Source: an uncultured Oscillospiraceae bacterium
GTDB taxonomy: Bacteria; Bacillota; Clostridia; Oscillospirales; Acutalibacteraceae
Direction: 5' to 3'
Assembly: GCA_902492455.1 (NCBI GenBank)
Contig: CABULH010000020.1
Span: 1-60,601, forward strand
DNA length: 60,601 bases
In this document: positions 22,601 to 29,630 of the stretch, in pieces
How the letters are laid out: each line of letters begins with the position of its first letter
Position numbering within the stretch: position 1 is the stretch's first letter
Notes under the pieces: model-generated
Databases searched by the model: none
Told to the model about the DNA's origin: nothing
What the model saw: the letters and a program-made list of their open reading frames with translations, nothing else
Program-made: the position numbers and the translations under genes

Positions 22601-22922
22601 TGAGTACGCCAGAAAAGTGGAAGACAGTTACAGCCTTGGCAAGAGAAGCCGTCCGGTTACCTTCAGTCCTTTTGAAGTAACCCGCCTGCACGATACTCCT
22701 GCCGTACTGATTGAATGTGGTTTCTACGATAATCAGACAAATTATGACTTGCTGATAAAACCACAATATCAAGACAAATTTACCCAAGCAATTGTCGATG
22801 GGATTGTGGATTATTTTGATCGTTTGGCCGCGGCATCCCGCTCCTCCGCCCCGGTCGCGCAGGAGGCTGCGTCTATGGCCCTGTGGTATGCCGCCGACTA
22901 CCGCAAGGAGCGTATCGCCTGA
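19677..22922 (+). CDS. Membrane-anchored GHL10-like / Amidase_3 fusion protein
   Basis: A 1081-residue surface protein. A short basic N-terminus and one membrane helix (about residues 14-36) are followed by a Ser/Gly-rich linker and a region from about 100 to 440 resembling GHL10 (LMRGVWLTAGTDYLIS, YIYGILDCHVSEEKGW, DGYLIEDYSY), although the Asp-Asp pair of the neighbour is replaced by Glu-Asp. The middle (about 450-860) looks like beta-rich modules, with no family recognised. The C-terminus from about 870 is N-acetylmuramoyl-L-alanine amidase: LDPGHGG (zinc His), LDEKTLTL (zinc Glu), SIHMNAGG (zinc His) and VLIECGFYDN (catalytic Glu). It should cleave the stem peptide from MurNAc at the wall. 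A 17-bp hairpin follows the gene. Confidence 0.88.
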   Translation: MASHAKKRQLPTKWIISTIVCAVVAIFIITGILLVNNGVLDTLSGIFQAASQPGDLSSGGSAVSSAPSGNSSSDSSNSSDNSEPNLPPPLIQGSGNYARPDLMRGVWLTAGTDYLISGKETAAQIKKQIDSAFASLKEWEFNTVLIPLLYNGKALYPSTVYEAAALPEENGEAFDPLAYILQCARDKGIYIYGILDCHVSEEKGWDPTLEADRKKIKTAAAEAASRYALDGYLIEDYSYAYQDKGSEEAHQQQAPEVDFNQFMSNCIKEAVTDAVQAVRSINRDYYVGLLSNAVWAHATSDERGSGTRGFYEDFTDGRADTLNWLDDKLFDFVLVKDFGSTNLSTANFNTVLDWWNQVTKARGLPLYIAHASDRVGTTDTGWNGSDQLSRQYLSCQEAAEWKGSAYNSLAALKKNTSSTAILIKTWAGNYMSDYVSDTLKVSSPTKTTYTTHESKVSFSGSCNPNFPLTMNGKEIALSEHGYFSLDADLSEGLNTFTFENNGVKQTYKITYELIILQSMAPSKNVTLNGGSDLVIGAVALKDSTVYAMVNGKKIEMKPTAVQPDEGSGDENSDFVNYAGTITLPDGIVGQQQDLGVIKVYATYKNVTKSLTGGRILIAALPDEDEDTELPPVISDLPMLSPSSGGETLTTGNVVVVNSNYAETFSGKTTDDFSRPVNAYMPKGTTDVYVKDVTDPATGRTYYLLGSGRRVYTNNASLIRVKTDFAANTLGVKEAKVESNYTRLSLSADWRIPYNLQLAPQYYLNPNGNPQKYDITKNNDVLDADAFTADHVDITFYYTTEAKATPAFSGSPIIKSAEWIKGDNNTMILRLHLRSAGGFYGYSVTWGEDGTLYFAFKHPANTAANSSEQKLKGIKIVLDPGHGGNSGTVKPIGLDEKTLTLMYSNLLKDKLEALGAKVVMARTTADQNPTLAARAALARNNGTDLFLSIHMNAGGGQGASYHYFNEYSYLVAQRMYEYARKVEDSYSLGKRSRPVTFSPFEVTRLHDTPAVLIECGFYDNQTNYDLLIKPQYQDKFTQAIVDGIVDYFDRLAAASRSSAPVAQEAASMALWYAADYRKERIA

Positions 22923-22947
22923 TATCAGACTTCCGACAAATTGAATA

Positions 22948-22988
22948 CAAGAGCCGGACAAGCACAATACCTGCTTGTCCGGCTCTTG
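22948..22988. terminator. Hairpin terminator after the GHL10/amidase gene
   Basis: A perfect 17-bp stem: CAAGAGCCGGACAAGCA (22948-22964) and its complement at 22972-22988, loop of seven bases. The T-tract after it is weak (TTGTTCT), so termination efficiency is uncertain. Confidence 0.75.
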
Positions 22989-23068
22989 TTCTGCACCCTC
23001 CCTGTCTCGGAGGCATATACTGGGCAGGGGAACCATCCTCATTTCGATTCGGAAAGGAAGAGAATCCT

Positions 23069-23632
23069 ATGATAAAAATTTTTATCGACCAGGGGCACAA
23101 TCCCACCAATCCCAACGCCGGAGCGGAAGCCAATGGATTGCGTGAGCAGGATATCACCTATGATATCGGTGTGCGTTTGGCCAACCTTCTGCGGGCAAAT
23201 CCCAATTTCGACGTCCGCCTCTCCCGCAATTCGCCCACGGAGCAGCTGGGAACCAGCAACGCTTCCAGTCTCGCGGCCCGGGTCAACGCCGCCAATAGCT
23301 GGGGGGCCCAATATTTTATCAGCCTTCACTGCAATGCCAGCACCAATACCGATGCCAGCGGCAGCGAAGCCTATGTCTACCGGCTGAACAGCGTGGCGGC
23401 GGATCTGGGAGAACAGCTGCTCATCGGCCTGAACAATGCCACCGGTCTTGCCAATCGAGGCGTACGGGCTAATCCCAGTCTATATGTACTGCGCCGAACC
23501 GCTATGCCTGCGGTGCTGATGGAAATGGGCTATCTCACCAATGCTCACGATGCCCAGCTGTTGTCCCAGGATCCCCAAAGCTTTGCCCGGGGAATGTACA
23601 ACGGCCTTCTCACCTATTTCGGCCTGGACTGA
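23069..23632 (+). CDS. N-acetylmuramoyl-L-alanine amidase (Amidase_3), single domain
   Basis: Zinc-dependent amidase of 187 residues that cuts the bond between MurNAc and L-Ala in peptidoglycan. Motifs: FIDQGHNP (first zinc His), Glu in LREQDITYDIG, SLHCNAST (His) and AVLMEMGYLTN (catalytic Glu). There is no signal peptide, membrane helix or wall-binding domain, so it either acts inside the cell, is released by lysis (as in spore mother cells or phage-like lysis), or leaves by an unknown route. The start is the ATG at 23069 with GGAAAGGAAGAG upstream; a longer in-frame extension begins inside the preceding terminator and is not credible. It is flanked by hairpins on both sides, so it is probably its own transcription unit. 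Confidence 0.9.
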   Translation: MIKIFIDQGHNPTNPNAGAEANGLREQDITYDIGVRLANLLRANPNFDVRLSRNSPTEQLGTSNASSLAARVNAANSWGAQYFISLHCNASTNTDASGSEAYVYRLNSVAADLGEQLLIGLNNATGLANRGVRANPSLYVLRRTAMPAVLMEMGYLTNAHDAQLLSQDPQSFARGMYNGLLTYFGLD

Positions 23633-23711
23633 CCGCAGGATAAATCAGTGAATACATTAGTACCTGCTGATTATCCAATAATCACAGCCAGACCATCATC
23701 AACCCATAATG

Positions 23712-23750
23712 GAAAAGGCGAACGGTTGGACAGCCGTTCGCCTTTTCTTT
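23712..23750. terminator. Bidirectional terminator after the small amidase
   Basis: GAAAAGGCGAACGG (23712-23725) pairs with CCGTTCGCCTTTTC (23734-23747), followed by TTT on the plus strand and reached from the minus strand right after the small gene at 23764. Confidence 0.8.
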
Positions 23751-23763
23751 CGTTTATCACCCG

Positions 23764-23916
23764 TTATCGGTCGTAAATCGGGCGGACAAAGGAGGGATAC
23801 ACCACCGGCTCGGACACCGGACTCTGGGCATCTTCCTTTTTGCGCAGCCATTGGGGAATGGGATTTTCCTCCGGATTGGAGCAATGGACGATTTTCATCT
23901 CCACGTCGAATTCCAC
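23764..23916 (-). CDS. Small uncharacterised protein of 50 residues
   Basis: A short open frame on the minus strand with a near-perfect ribosome binding site: AAGGAGG eight bases before a GTG at 23914-23916. Translation gives MEFDVEMKIVHCSNPEENPI, then PQWLRKKEDAQSPVSEPVVYP and a final SFVRPIYDR. It has no membrane segment or signal; one Cys follows a His (VHCSN), and the second half is Pro-rich. The downstream hairpin at 23712-23750 terminates it cleanly. I do not recognise the family. The strong start site and tidy terminator are the main reasons to regard it as real; no convincing promoter was found. Confidence 0.6.
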   Translation of the reverse strand: MEFDVEMKIVHCSNPEENPIPQWLRKKEDAQSPVSEPVVYPSFVRPIYDR

Positions 23917-24054
23917 AGCCAAAACCTCCTTTCGGCTTGTACTGTTTACATTCTATGCGCCGGCAGGCAGATGGGTTCCGCTCATCGGCCGCGTCTCTCT
24001 TTGCTTTGATCCAGCTTTTATCAGGATAACAGACCGGGCATCCTCGGGTCATCA

Positions 24055-24083
24055 TTGCATTCCCGGGAAATTGCTGGTATAAT
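24055..24083 (+). promoter_or_regulatory. Promoter of the fucO-like gene
   Basis: TTGCAT (24055-24060), 17-base spacer, consensus TATAAT (24078-24083). The start near 24090 leaves a leader of about 39 bases. Confidence 0.7.
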
Positions 24084-24128
24084 AGGCTTGGCAAACCAGT
24101 CCCTATTTTTAACAGAGGAGTGATCATA

Positions 24129-25277
24129 GTGAATCGCATCGTATTGAATGAAACCTCTTATTTCGGCAAAGGAGCTATCCAGGAAATCGCCCATGAAGTC
24201 AAAGCGAGGGGATGCAAAAAGGTTGTTGTCTGCACCGATCCCGACCTGCTGAAGTTCAAAGTGGCCACCATGGTGACCGACGTACTGGACAAAGCGGCGA
24301 TTCCCTATGCCGTTTACAGCGGGATTAAAGCGAATCCGACGATTGAAAATGTACAGGAAGGCGTCGCCTTCTGTCGGGATGAAAACGCCGATGTAATCGT
24401 TGCCGTTGGCGGCGGCAGCGCCATTGATACCAGCAAAGCCATCGCCATCATTCTCACAAATCCTGAATTTGCCGATGTGCGTTCTCTGGAAGGGGCCTCT
24501 CCCACCAAGAACAAGGCTTTGCCGATCATTGCTGTTTCCACCACCTCCGGTACCGCAGCGGAGGTGACCATCAACTATGTGATCACCGACGTGGAGAAAA
24601 ACCGGAAATTCGTATGCGCCGATCCGCATGATATTCCGGTAGTGGCGATTGTGGATCCAGATATGGCCGCCGGCATGCCCAAAGGACTGTGCGCTTCCAC
24701 CGGAATGGATGCTTTAACCCACGCCATTGAGGGTTATATCACCAAAGCCGCCTGGGAACTGACAGATATGATGCATTTGAAGGCCATAGAAATTATTGCG
24801 AAAAATCTGCGCCAATCGGTAGCGGGAGACCCTCAGGCACGGGAAGCGATGACGGTGGGGCAATACATCGCCGGAATGGGTTTCTCCAATGTGGGGCTGG
24901 GTATCGTCCATAGCATGGCCCATCCTCTCAGCGCCATGTATGATGCTCCCCACGGTGTCGCCTGCGCCACTATTCTGCCCTATGTGCTGGCTTACAACGC
25001 GGATGCCACCGGCGAGCGTTACCGGGAAATCGCTATTGCCATGGGCGTTAAGGGCGTGGAAAATATGGATCAGTCCGCCTATCGGCAGGCGGCTATCGAC
25101 GCGGTGCGCCAGCTGGGCATTGACGTGGGGATTCCCCAAAAGGTCAGCGAATTGGGCGTGAAGGAAGAGGATATCGATTTTCTGGCGGATTCCGCCATGG
25201 CGGACGCCTGTACCCCCGGCAATCCCAAAACACCCACAAAGGAAGAAATCGTGACGCTTTATCGCTCTATGATGTAA
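24129..25277 (+). CDS. fucO: Lactaldehyde reductase / 1,2-propanediol oxidoreductase
   Basis: Iron-dependent group III alcohol dehydrogenase that reduces lactaldehyde to 1,2-propanediol with NADH, typically during fucose or rhamnose fermentation. At 382 residues it closely follows E. coli FucO throughout: MNRIVLNETSYFGKGA start, NPEFADVRSLEG, GTAAEVTINYVITD, RKFVCADPHDIP, GYITKAAW. The metal ligands are in MDALTHAIEG (Asp, His), HSMAHPLSA (His) and APHGVA (His); the NAD-binding GGGS motif is present. The start is a GTG with GAGGAG eight bases upstream; an earlier GTG overlaps that site. No fucose or rhamnose genes adjoin it, so the physiological substrate is inferred from the close sequence match only. 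Confidence 0.9.
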   Translation: MNRIVLNETSYFGKGAIQEIAHEVKARGCKKVVVCTDPDLLKFKVATMVTDVLDKAAIPYAVYSGIKANPTIENVQEGVAFCRDENADVIVAVGGGSAIDTSKAIAIILTNPEFADVRSLEGASPTKNKALPIIAVSTTSGTAAEVTINYVITDVEKNRKFVCADPHDIPVVAIVDPDMAAGMPKGLCASTGMDALTHAIEGYITKAAWELTDMMHLKAIEIIAKNLRQSVAGDPQAREAMTVGQYIAGMGFSNVGLGIVHSMAHPLSAMYDAPHGVACATILPYVLAYNADATGERYREIAIAMGVKGVENMDQSAYRQAAIDAVRQLGIDVGIPQKVSELGVKEEDIDFLADSAMADACTPGNPKTPTKEEIVTLYRSMM

Positions 25278-25291
25278 GTCTGGGCTGAAGA

Positions 25292-25340
25292 AAAACACCG
25301 GCGGCCGCAAGAAAATACGGCCGCCGGTGTTTTGGGATTT
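25292..25340 (+). terminator. Terminator of the fucO-like gene
   Basis: A 16-bp perfect stem, AAAACACCGGCGGCCG (25292-25307) with its complement at 25318-25333, ending in TTTT. Confidence 0.88.
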
Positions 25341-25405
25341 TCTCCTGGCACCGGTTGTTTGCGATTTAGCGGTTGATTTCTATAGCCAGTAATGTTAAAA
25401 TTACA

Positions 25406-25434
25406 TTTAAAAAAGTGAAATTCCGCATTATAAT
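25406..25434 (+). promoter_or_regulatory. Promoter for the REC/HD-GYP/GGDEF gene
   Basis: TTTAAA (25406-25411), 17-base spacer, consensus TATAAT (25429-25434). A second possible core, TTGATT-17-TAAAAT, lies at 25373-25401. Either would give a leader of 80-120 bases. Confidence 0.55.
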
Positions 25435-25519
25435 CTGAGGGCGATTGTTTTATATCCGCTGTTTTAGAACGGCATTGGATCCAGTTGGGCAATTTACATC
25501 GTCTGAGGAGGCGGATCGA

Positions 25520-27559
25520 ATGAAAGAGAACTATACGATTTTGATCGTGGACGACTCAGAGATGAACCGTTCAATGCTGACGGATATGCTCACCGAAGAA
25601 TATGCGATACTGGAAGCGGCGGACGGCTTAGAAGCGCTTGCGCTGCTGGACAGCCGGCATGCCGAGATTTCCCTGGTGCTGTTGGATATCCTTATGCCCC
25701 GGATGGACGGCTTTGAAGTCATGTCCATTATGCAGCAAAAGGGATGGATAAACAGCATTCCAGTCATTATGATCTCGGACGATTCCTCTCCCACCACCAT
25801 TGACCGTGCTTATGAATTGGGTGCCACCGATTATATCAGCCGTCCCTTTGACGGAAAAATAGCCCGCCGCCGGGTGAAAAACGCCATTATTCTGTATTCT
25901 AAACAGAAAATGCTGGAAAGCGTTGTCACCGAACAGATCCTGGAAAAAGAAAAGAACAATATCCTGATGGTGGAAATTCTCAGCAATATCGTGGAATTCC
26001 GAAACGGGGAAAGTGGTCTGCACGTCTTGCATATCCGCACCATCAGTGAAATCCTTCTTCGCAAGCTGAATCAGCTTACCGACATCTATACACTATCTCC
26101 CTCTAAAATGGCGCTGATTATCAATGCCTCTGCCCTGCACGATGTGGGAAAGATATCCATTCCCGAGGAGATACTCAACAAACCCGGCAAGCTGACAGAG
26201 ACAGAATTCGCAGTTATGCAAACCCATTGTATGGTGGGCGCTAGAATGATGGAGAGTTCTCTGGAGCATCATCATGAGGATCTGATCAAAATTGCCAGAA
26301 ACATCTGCCGCTGGCATCATGAGCGGTATGACGGCGGCGGTTATCCAGACGGTTTAAAGGGGGAGGCAATTCCCATTGAAGCCCAGGTGGTTGCGCTGGC
26401 GGATGTATATGATGCGTTAACCAGCAAACGGGTATACAAACCGGCCTATTCTTACGACGTGGCCATGCGTATGATCCTCAGCGGTGAGTGCGGCGTTTTC
26501 AATCCGATTTTGCTGCGCTGCCTGGCAGAGGTTGGAACCAGCCTGCCGGGTGAACTGCGCATCCGCTCTCTGCGGGAGGTTACCGAAACCGACATCCGCC
26601 ATCTTTCTCAGCAAATGCTTTCGGATGGCAGAGCCTCCAGCCGCACGCTGTCGCTGCTGGAGGAAGAGCGGGTGAAATATCGTTTCTTTTCGACCATGTC
26701 GGAAGAAATTCAATTTGAATACAGCTATCATGCCGATCTGCTTACCTTGTCGGAATGGGGTGCAGCCCAGCTGGGACTCAGCGCTTTGATCGAGCATCCG
26801 GAACGCAGCCGTGAACTCCTGGCAGTGTTGTCCAAGGAGGATTATTTTGACCTTCGCAGTCGTTTAAGAAGCGCAACTCCCGATAATCCCGTGGTTGCCG
26901 GTATATACCGGCTGCATGTCAACGGACAGGAACATTGGTTCAAAGCTCTTGCCCGTCCCTTATGGAGCGATGAGGAAGCGGGAAAAGTGACGGGAGCCAT
27001 CGGGAAATTTATTGATATTCAAAAAGAGCAGGCAGGCAGGCTGGAGCGGTTGGCAGAACAGGATTCCTTAACCAAGCTGCACAACCGGGCCTCTGTTCAG
27101 AAAATCGCGGAGAGCGCCCTTACCGAAGAGGGAAAAACATTTGCCCTCCTTCTTATCGATCTGGATTCCTTCAAAGAGGCCAATCGTTTGTACGGTCACA
27201 TGTTTGGCGACCAGCTGCTGCGGCATATGGCGCAAAAGCTATTGAATAATACCCGCAGCGGTGACATCACCGCACGAATTGGCGGAGATGAATTCTTGAT
27301 CTTCATGACCTACAGAGGGGATATTGAGCCGATTATCCGCCGCATTTTTGAGGCTCTACATGGGTATTATCACGGTTTGGATGTTACCGTCAGCATGGGG
27401 ATTGCCTTGGCGCCCGAAGATGGCAACAGCTATAAAAAACTGCTTATGTCTGCTGATCGGGCGCTGTGCGCTGCCAAAAATTCCGGTAAAAACCAATATC
27501 GATTTTATAACGAATCCATGCAGGATCATCTTTCGGTTATTTCTCCCATGGACAGATAA
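25520..27559 (+). CDS. REC / HD-GYP / PAS-like / GGDEF cyclic-di-GMP regulator
   Basis: A 679-residue soluble response regulator able in principle both to make and to degrade cyclic di-GMP. Residues 5-125 are a receiver domain with acidic pocket Asp11-Asp12 and phospho-acceptor Asp56; the usual Lys before Pro is Arg108 (ISRPF). Residues 150-340 are HD-GYP, with His207-Asp208 (ALHDVGK) and Gly274-Tyr275-Pro276 (DGGGYPDGL). About 385-505 resembles a PAS fold. Residues 512-665 are GGDEF, with intact GGDEF at 588-592 and an RxxD inhibitory site at 579-582 (RSGD). GAGGAGG precedes the ATG by eight bases. No histidine kinase is adjacent. A conserved hypothetical follows 29 bases later, likely in the same operon. 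Confidence 0.93.
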   Translation: MKENYTILIVDDSEMNRSMLTDMLTEEYAILEAADGLEALALLDSRHAEISLVLLDILMPRMDGFEVMSIMQQKGWINSIPVIMISDDSSPTTIDRAYELGATDYISRPFDGKIARRRVKNAIILYSKQKMLESVVTEQILEKEKNNILMVEILSNIVEFRNGESGLHVLHIRTISEILLRKLNQLTDIYTLSPSKMALIINASALHDVGKISIPEEILNKPGKLTETEFAVMQTHCMVGARMMESSLEHHHEDLIKIARNICRWHHERYDGGGYPDGLKGEAIPIEAQVVALADVYDALTSKRVYKPAYSYDVAMRMILSGECGVFNPILLRCLAEVGTSLPGELRIRSLREVTETDIRHLSQQMLSDGRASSRTLSLLEEERVKYRFFSTMSEEIQFEYSYHADLLTLSEWGAAQLGLSALIEHPERSRELLAVLSKEDYFDLRSRLRSATPDNPVVAGIYRLHVNGQEHWFKALARPLWSDEEAGKVTGAIGKFIDIQKEQAGRLERLAEQDSLTKLHNRASVQKIAESALTEEGKTFALLLIDLDSFKEANRLYGHMFGDQLLRHMAQKLLNNTRSGDITARIGGDEFLIFMTYRGDIEPIIRRIFEALHGYYHGLDVTVSMGIALAPEDGNSYKKLLMSADRALCAAKNSGKNQYRFYNESMQDHLSVISPMDR

Positions 27560-27588
27560 TCCCATTGACAATTAGGAGGATGACGATC

Positions 27589-28170
27589 ATGGTCGCCTAT
27601 CACGGCACTGTGGCGGAAGGTCTGACTGAACTGAGACCCTTCGCCAGTCCCCATTCCAACTTGGATTATCCCTGTGTTTACTTGTCTACCTACAAGGCTC
27701 TGGCCGCAATCTATATATGGAACCGGCCATATAAATGGATGACTTTTGAAATCCCGGAGGATGGAATCCCCGTGTACAACGAGTCTTTTCAAAACGGCCT
27801 TCGTTTCTTCTATGGCGGCGTCAAAGGTATCATTTACACCTGTGAAGGAGATTTTCAAACGGACAAAAACACCACAATCCGCCATGCGGTAGTATCTCGT
27901 CAACCCGTTCGTGTGATCGGCACAGATAAAGTAGAGGACGCTTACGAACGAATTCTTCAATATGAGAAAAAGGGCCTTCTGCGGATTAACCGCTTTGAAA
28001 GCTTAACGAAAACGCAGCGCCAAAAAGACCGCAATATGATTCTTTCCGCCATCCGACGTCTGGAACTCCTAAAAGGTACGCATCCTCTTTCATCATTTGT
28101 TTCTCAGACCTTTCCAGAATTATGGGAGGAAGCTATAAGGCAGGCGGAACAAGCAGATCACAACGCCTAA
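27589..28170 (+). CDS. Conserved hypothetical, possible ADP-ribosyltransferase-like fold
   Basis: A 193-residue soluble protein related to widespread clostridial hypotheticals that start YHG(S/T). It reads MVAYHGTVAEGLTELRPFAS, then CVYLSTYKALAAIYIWN and GVKGIIYTC. A His-Gly at the first strand, an (S/T)-T motif followed by an Ala-rich helix (YLSTYKALAA) and later aromatic/acidic positions recall the R/H-Y-E layout of ADP-ribosyltransferase-like families such as DUF3990; this is a resemblance in pattern, not an established assignment. AGGAGG lies nine bases before the ATG; an ATG three codons earlier is too close to it. It lies 29 bases after the cyclic-di-GMP protein and is followed by a hairpin. 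Confidence 0.7.
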   Translation: MVAYHGTVAEGLTELRPFASPHSNLDYPCVYLSTYKALAAIYIWNRPYKWMTFEIPEDGIPVYNESFQNGLRFFYGGVKGIIYTCEGDFQTDKNTTIRHAVVSRQPVRVIGTDKVEDAYERILQYEKKGLLRINRFESLTKTQRQKDRNMILSAIRRLELLKGTHPLSSFVSQTFPELWEEAIRQAEQADHNA

Positions 28171-28214
28171 ACAGGAGCACCTATTGACTTAGTCTTCCTT
28201 ATACCCATATACCA

Positions 28215-28250
28215 ACGGTCCCGCCGAAAAATCGGCGGGACCGTATTGTG
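28215..28250 (+). terminator. Terminator-like hairpin
   Basis: A 13-bp perfect stem, ACGGTCCCGCCGA (28215-28227) with TCGGCGGGACCGT (28232-28244). Only a short ATTGT follows, so it may be a weak terminator or a transcript end stabiliser. Bases 28250-28470 hold no supported gene. Confidence 0.65.
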
Positions 28251-28470
28251 ATGCTGCATTCTGATTTATTCCCTCTGCCAAACAACACTTTCATTGTACA
28301 CCGCCGCATCTCAGCTCCCAGATACAAACGCAGATCACCCGTACCGGAGACAATCAGCAGAAATCCAGCTAATCCCTAAACAGCAGTACCCCACCCGCAG
28401 ATCAATGGTCGCAGATGGGGATACTGTGCCGCCTGTCCATGAAAAAGCTATTTTCACCCAGCCATGCATC

Positions 28471-28848
28471 CTATCGCCGAAAAAAACCGATATTCGGATT
28501 GGCAAGATCAAAAACAAGAAGCCCTAATACATATACAATCAGTACACAGCAGACAACAAACAATCTATGGATCCATTTATCCTTGGATTTTAAAACTTCT
28601 CTGTACAGTGCTGTTATCTCATTGCTGACAGGCTTTTCTCTTTCTCCCTCTGGGTTCAATCCTGCGATTTTATCCAGCGATCCTCCCAGCGCTCGTGTGA
28701 TGTCACATACCGTCTGAAAGCTGGGGTTGTCTGTCTGTCCCGCCATAATCCGGTTAATTGTCCCCAACGGTACCCCTGACAAATCTGCTAATTCCTGATT
28801 CGTCATCTTTTTCTGTTCCTTCAGTTCTTTCAATCCTTCAAGCAGCAT
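28471..28848 (-). CDS. XRE-family regulator with a C-terminal membrane helix
   Basis: A 125-residue protein. Residues 1-60 form a helix-turn-helix of the Cro/C1 (XRE) type: LLEGLKELKEQKKMTNQELA, then LSGVPLGTINRIMAGQT, followed by TRALGGSLDKIAG. The C-terminus has one strong membrane helix (LFVVCCVLIVYVLGLLVF) ending in FFRR, so the DNA-binding part is probably tethered to the membrane with the tail inside or outside unresolved. ATG 28846-28848 is chosen because GAGGG lies upstream; earlier in-frame ATGs would add 11-21 residues. It is divergent from the DUF6514-like gene, which may be its target. Confidence 0.85.
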   Translation of the reverse strand: MLLEGLKELKEQKKMTNQELADLSGVPLGTINRIMAGQTDNPSFQTVCDITRALGGSLDKIAGLNPEGEREKPVSNEITALYREVLKSKDKWIHRLFVVCCVLIVYVLGLLVFDLANPNIGFFRR

Positions 28849-28920
28849 CTTATTATCACCCTCGATAATGCTATTTATCATGTGCCAACCGTCCAAAACA
28901 CAATTTTGCATGTTTGCTTA

Positions 28921-28949
28921 TTGACGTCGGCCTTTCCTCTCTGTATAGT
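28921..28949 (+). promoter_or_regulatory. Promoter of the DUF6514-like gene
   Basis: TTGACG (28921-28926), 17-base spacer, TATAGT (28944-28949). The predicted start near 28956 leaves a 43-base leader. It is 73 bases from the start of the divergent XRE gene, a natural place for an operator. Confidence 0.6.
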
Positions 28950-28998
28950 TTTAACATTGCTAAATCCTGGGATTAAGGAAACGAAGGGAGCCGACCAT

Positions 28999-29322
28999 AT
29001 GATTACGCAGCGATCCCTCTGCATCGATTCAGAGTCTCATGATGTATCCTTCTCCAGCCATTGGGATAAACATCGCGCCATCTCGACTGTTTTCTATCAA
29101 TCATTTTGTACGCTGGAAGAATATCCATATGCAGGGCTCTATCCTTCCTACGGCATTCAGTGTCTCGCTTTAACAGCAAAAGGCTGGAAACTTGTCGGTA
29201 CAATCCGTGATATTTCCCTAAATCAGGACGCGATTATCCAACTAGTCAATCGGTTGAACCTGCGGCAGGTTGATCCCGTACACTTTAAAAATGTGGTGGA
29301 AGACCACCTTCCAGTGGAATAG
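28999..29322 (+). CDS. DUF6514-like protein
   Basis: A 107-residue soluble protein. The core YPSYGIQCLALTAKG, then GTIRDISLNQDAIIQLVNRLN and DPVHFKNVVEDHL, matches the pattern of the clostridial DUF6514 family (YGI, DIS, P-V-x-L, V-x-D). No biochemical role is known. The start is the ATG at 28999 preceded by GAAGGGAG. It is divergent from the XRE/membrane regulator. Confidence 0.75.
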   Translation: MITQRSLCIDSESHDVSFSSHWDKHRAISTVFYQSFCTLEEYPYAGLYPSYGIQCLALTAKGWKLVGTIRDISLNQDAIIQLVNRLNLRQVDPVHFKNVVEDHLPVE

Positions 29323-29630
29323 AACTCCCATTACACCGATAAATCCCGATATTTCTCATTTACAATAGGCGGCTTTTGCAATAATGATATTTATTTTACA
29401 TGAATTCTGCTGGGTTGACAACCCTTAATTCACTCTTTTATGCCATATTTTGCAGCTGCATAACGGCAAAAACAACTGGAACTGGCGCTTGGCTGCGTCA
29501 CCTTTATAACCATAGAACGCGCGGACAGCATTTTTCCAGTGAACGGAATAGTCTCAGCCTATACAAAAGAAGCCGCCGCGAACGATAAAAGTTCACGACG
29601 ACATATTGTGCTTAGAGATTTATTGATTTG
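29323..29630. other. AT-rich stretch without a supported gene
   Basis: No reading frame here has a convincing start. A plus-strand frame from 29400 (62 codons) lacks a ribosome binding site. Another plus-strand frame is open from about 29448 to 29632 with protein-like composition (for example TIERADSIFPVNGIVSAYT) but has no start codon, so it may be the decayed end of a lost gene. TTGACA occurs at 29415-29420 without a good -10. Confidence 0.4.

Noticed and set aside
22883..23068. N-terminal extension of the small amidase
   Set aside because: It would run through the hairpin at 22948-22988 and the end of the previous gene; the ATG at 23069 with its upstream purine-rich site and QGH motif near the start fits the family.
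23699..24139. 146-codon minus-strand frame
   Set aside because: It overlaps a better-supported 50-codon gene in another frame and the terminator, and has no start signal.
29400..29588. 62-codon plus-strand frame
   Set aside because: No ribosome binding site, low-complexity Arg/Ser-rich end, no recognised domain; listed only as part of an empty stretch.
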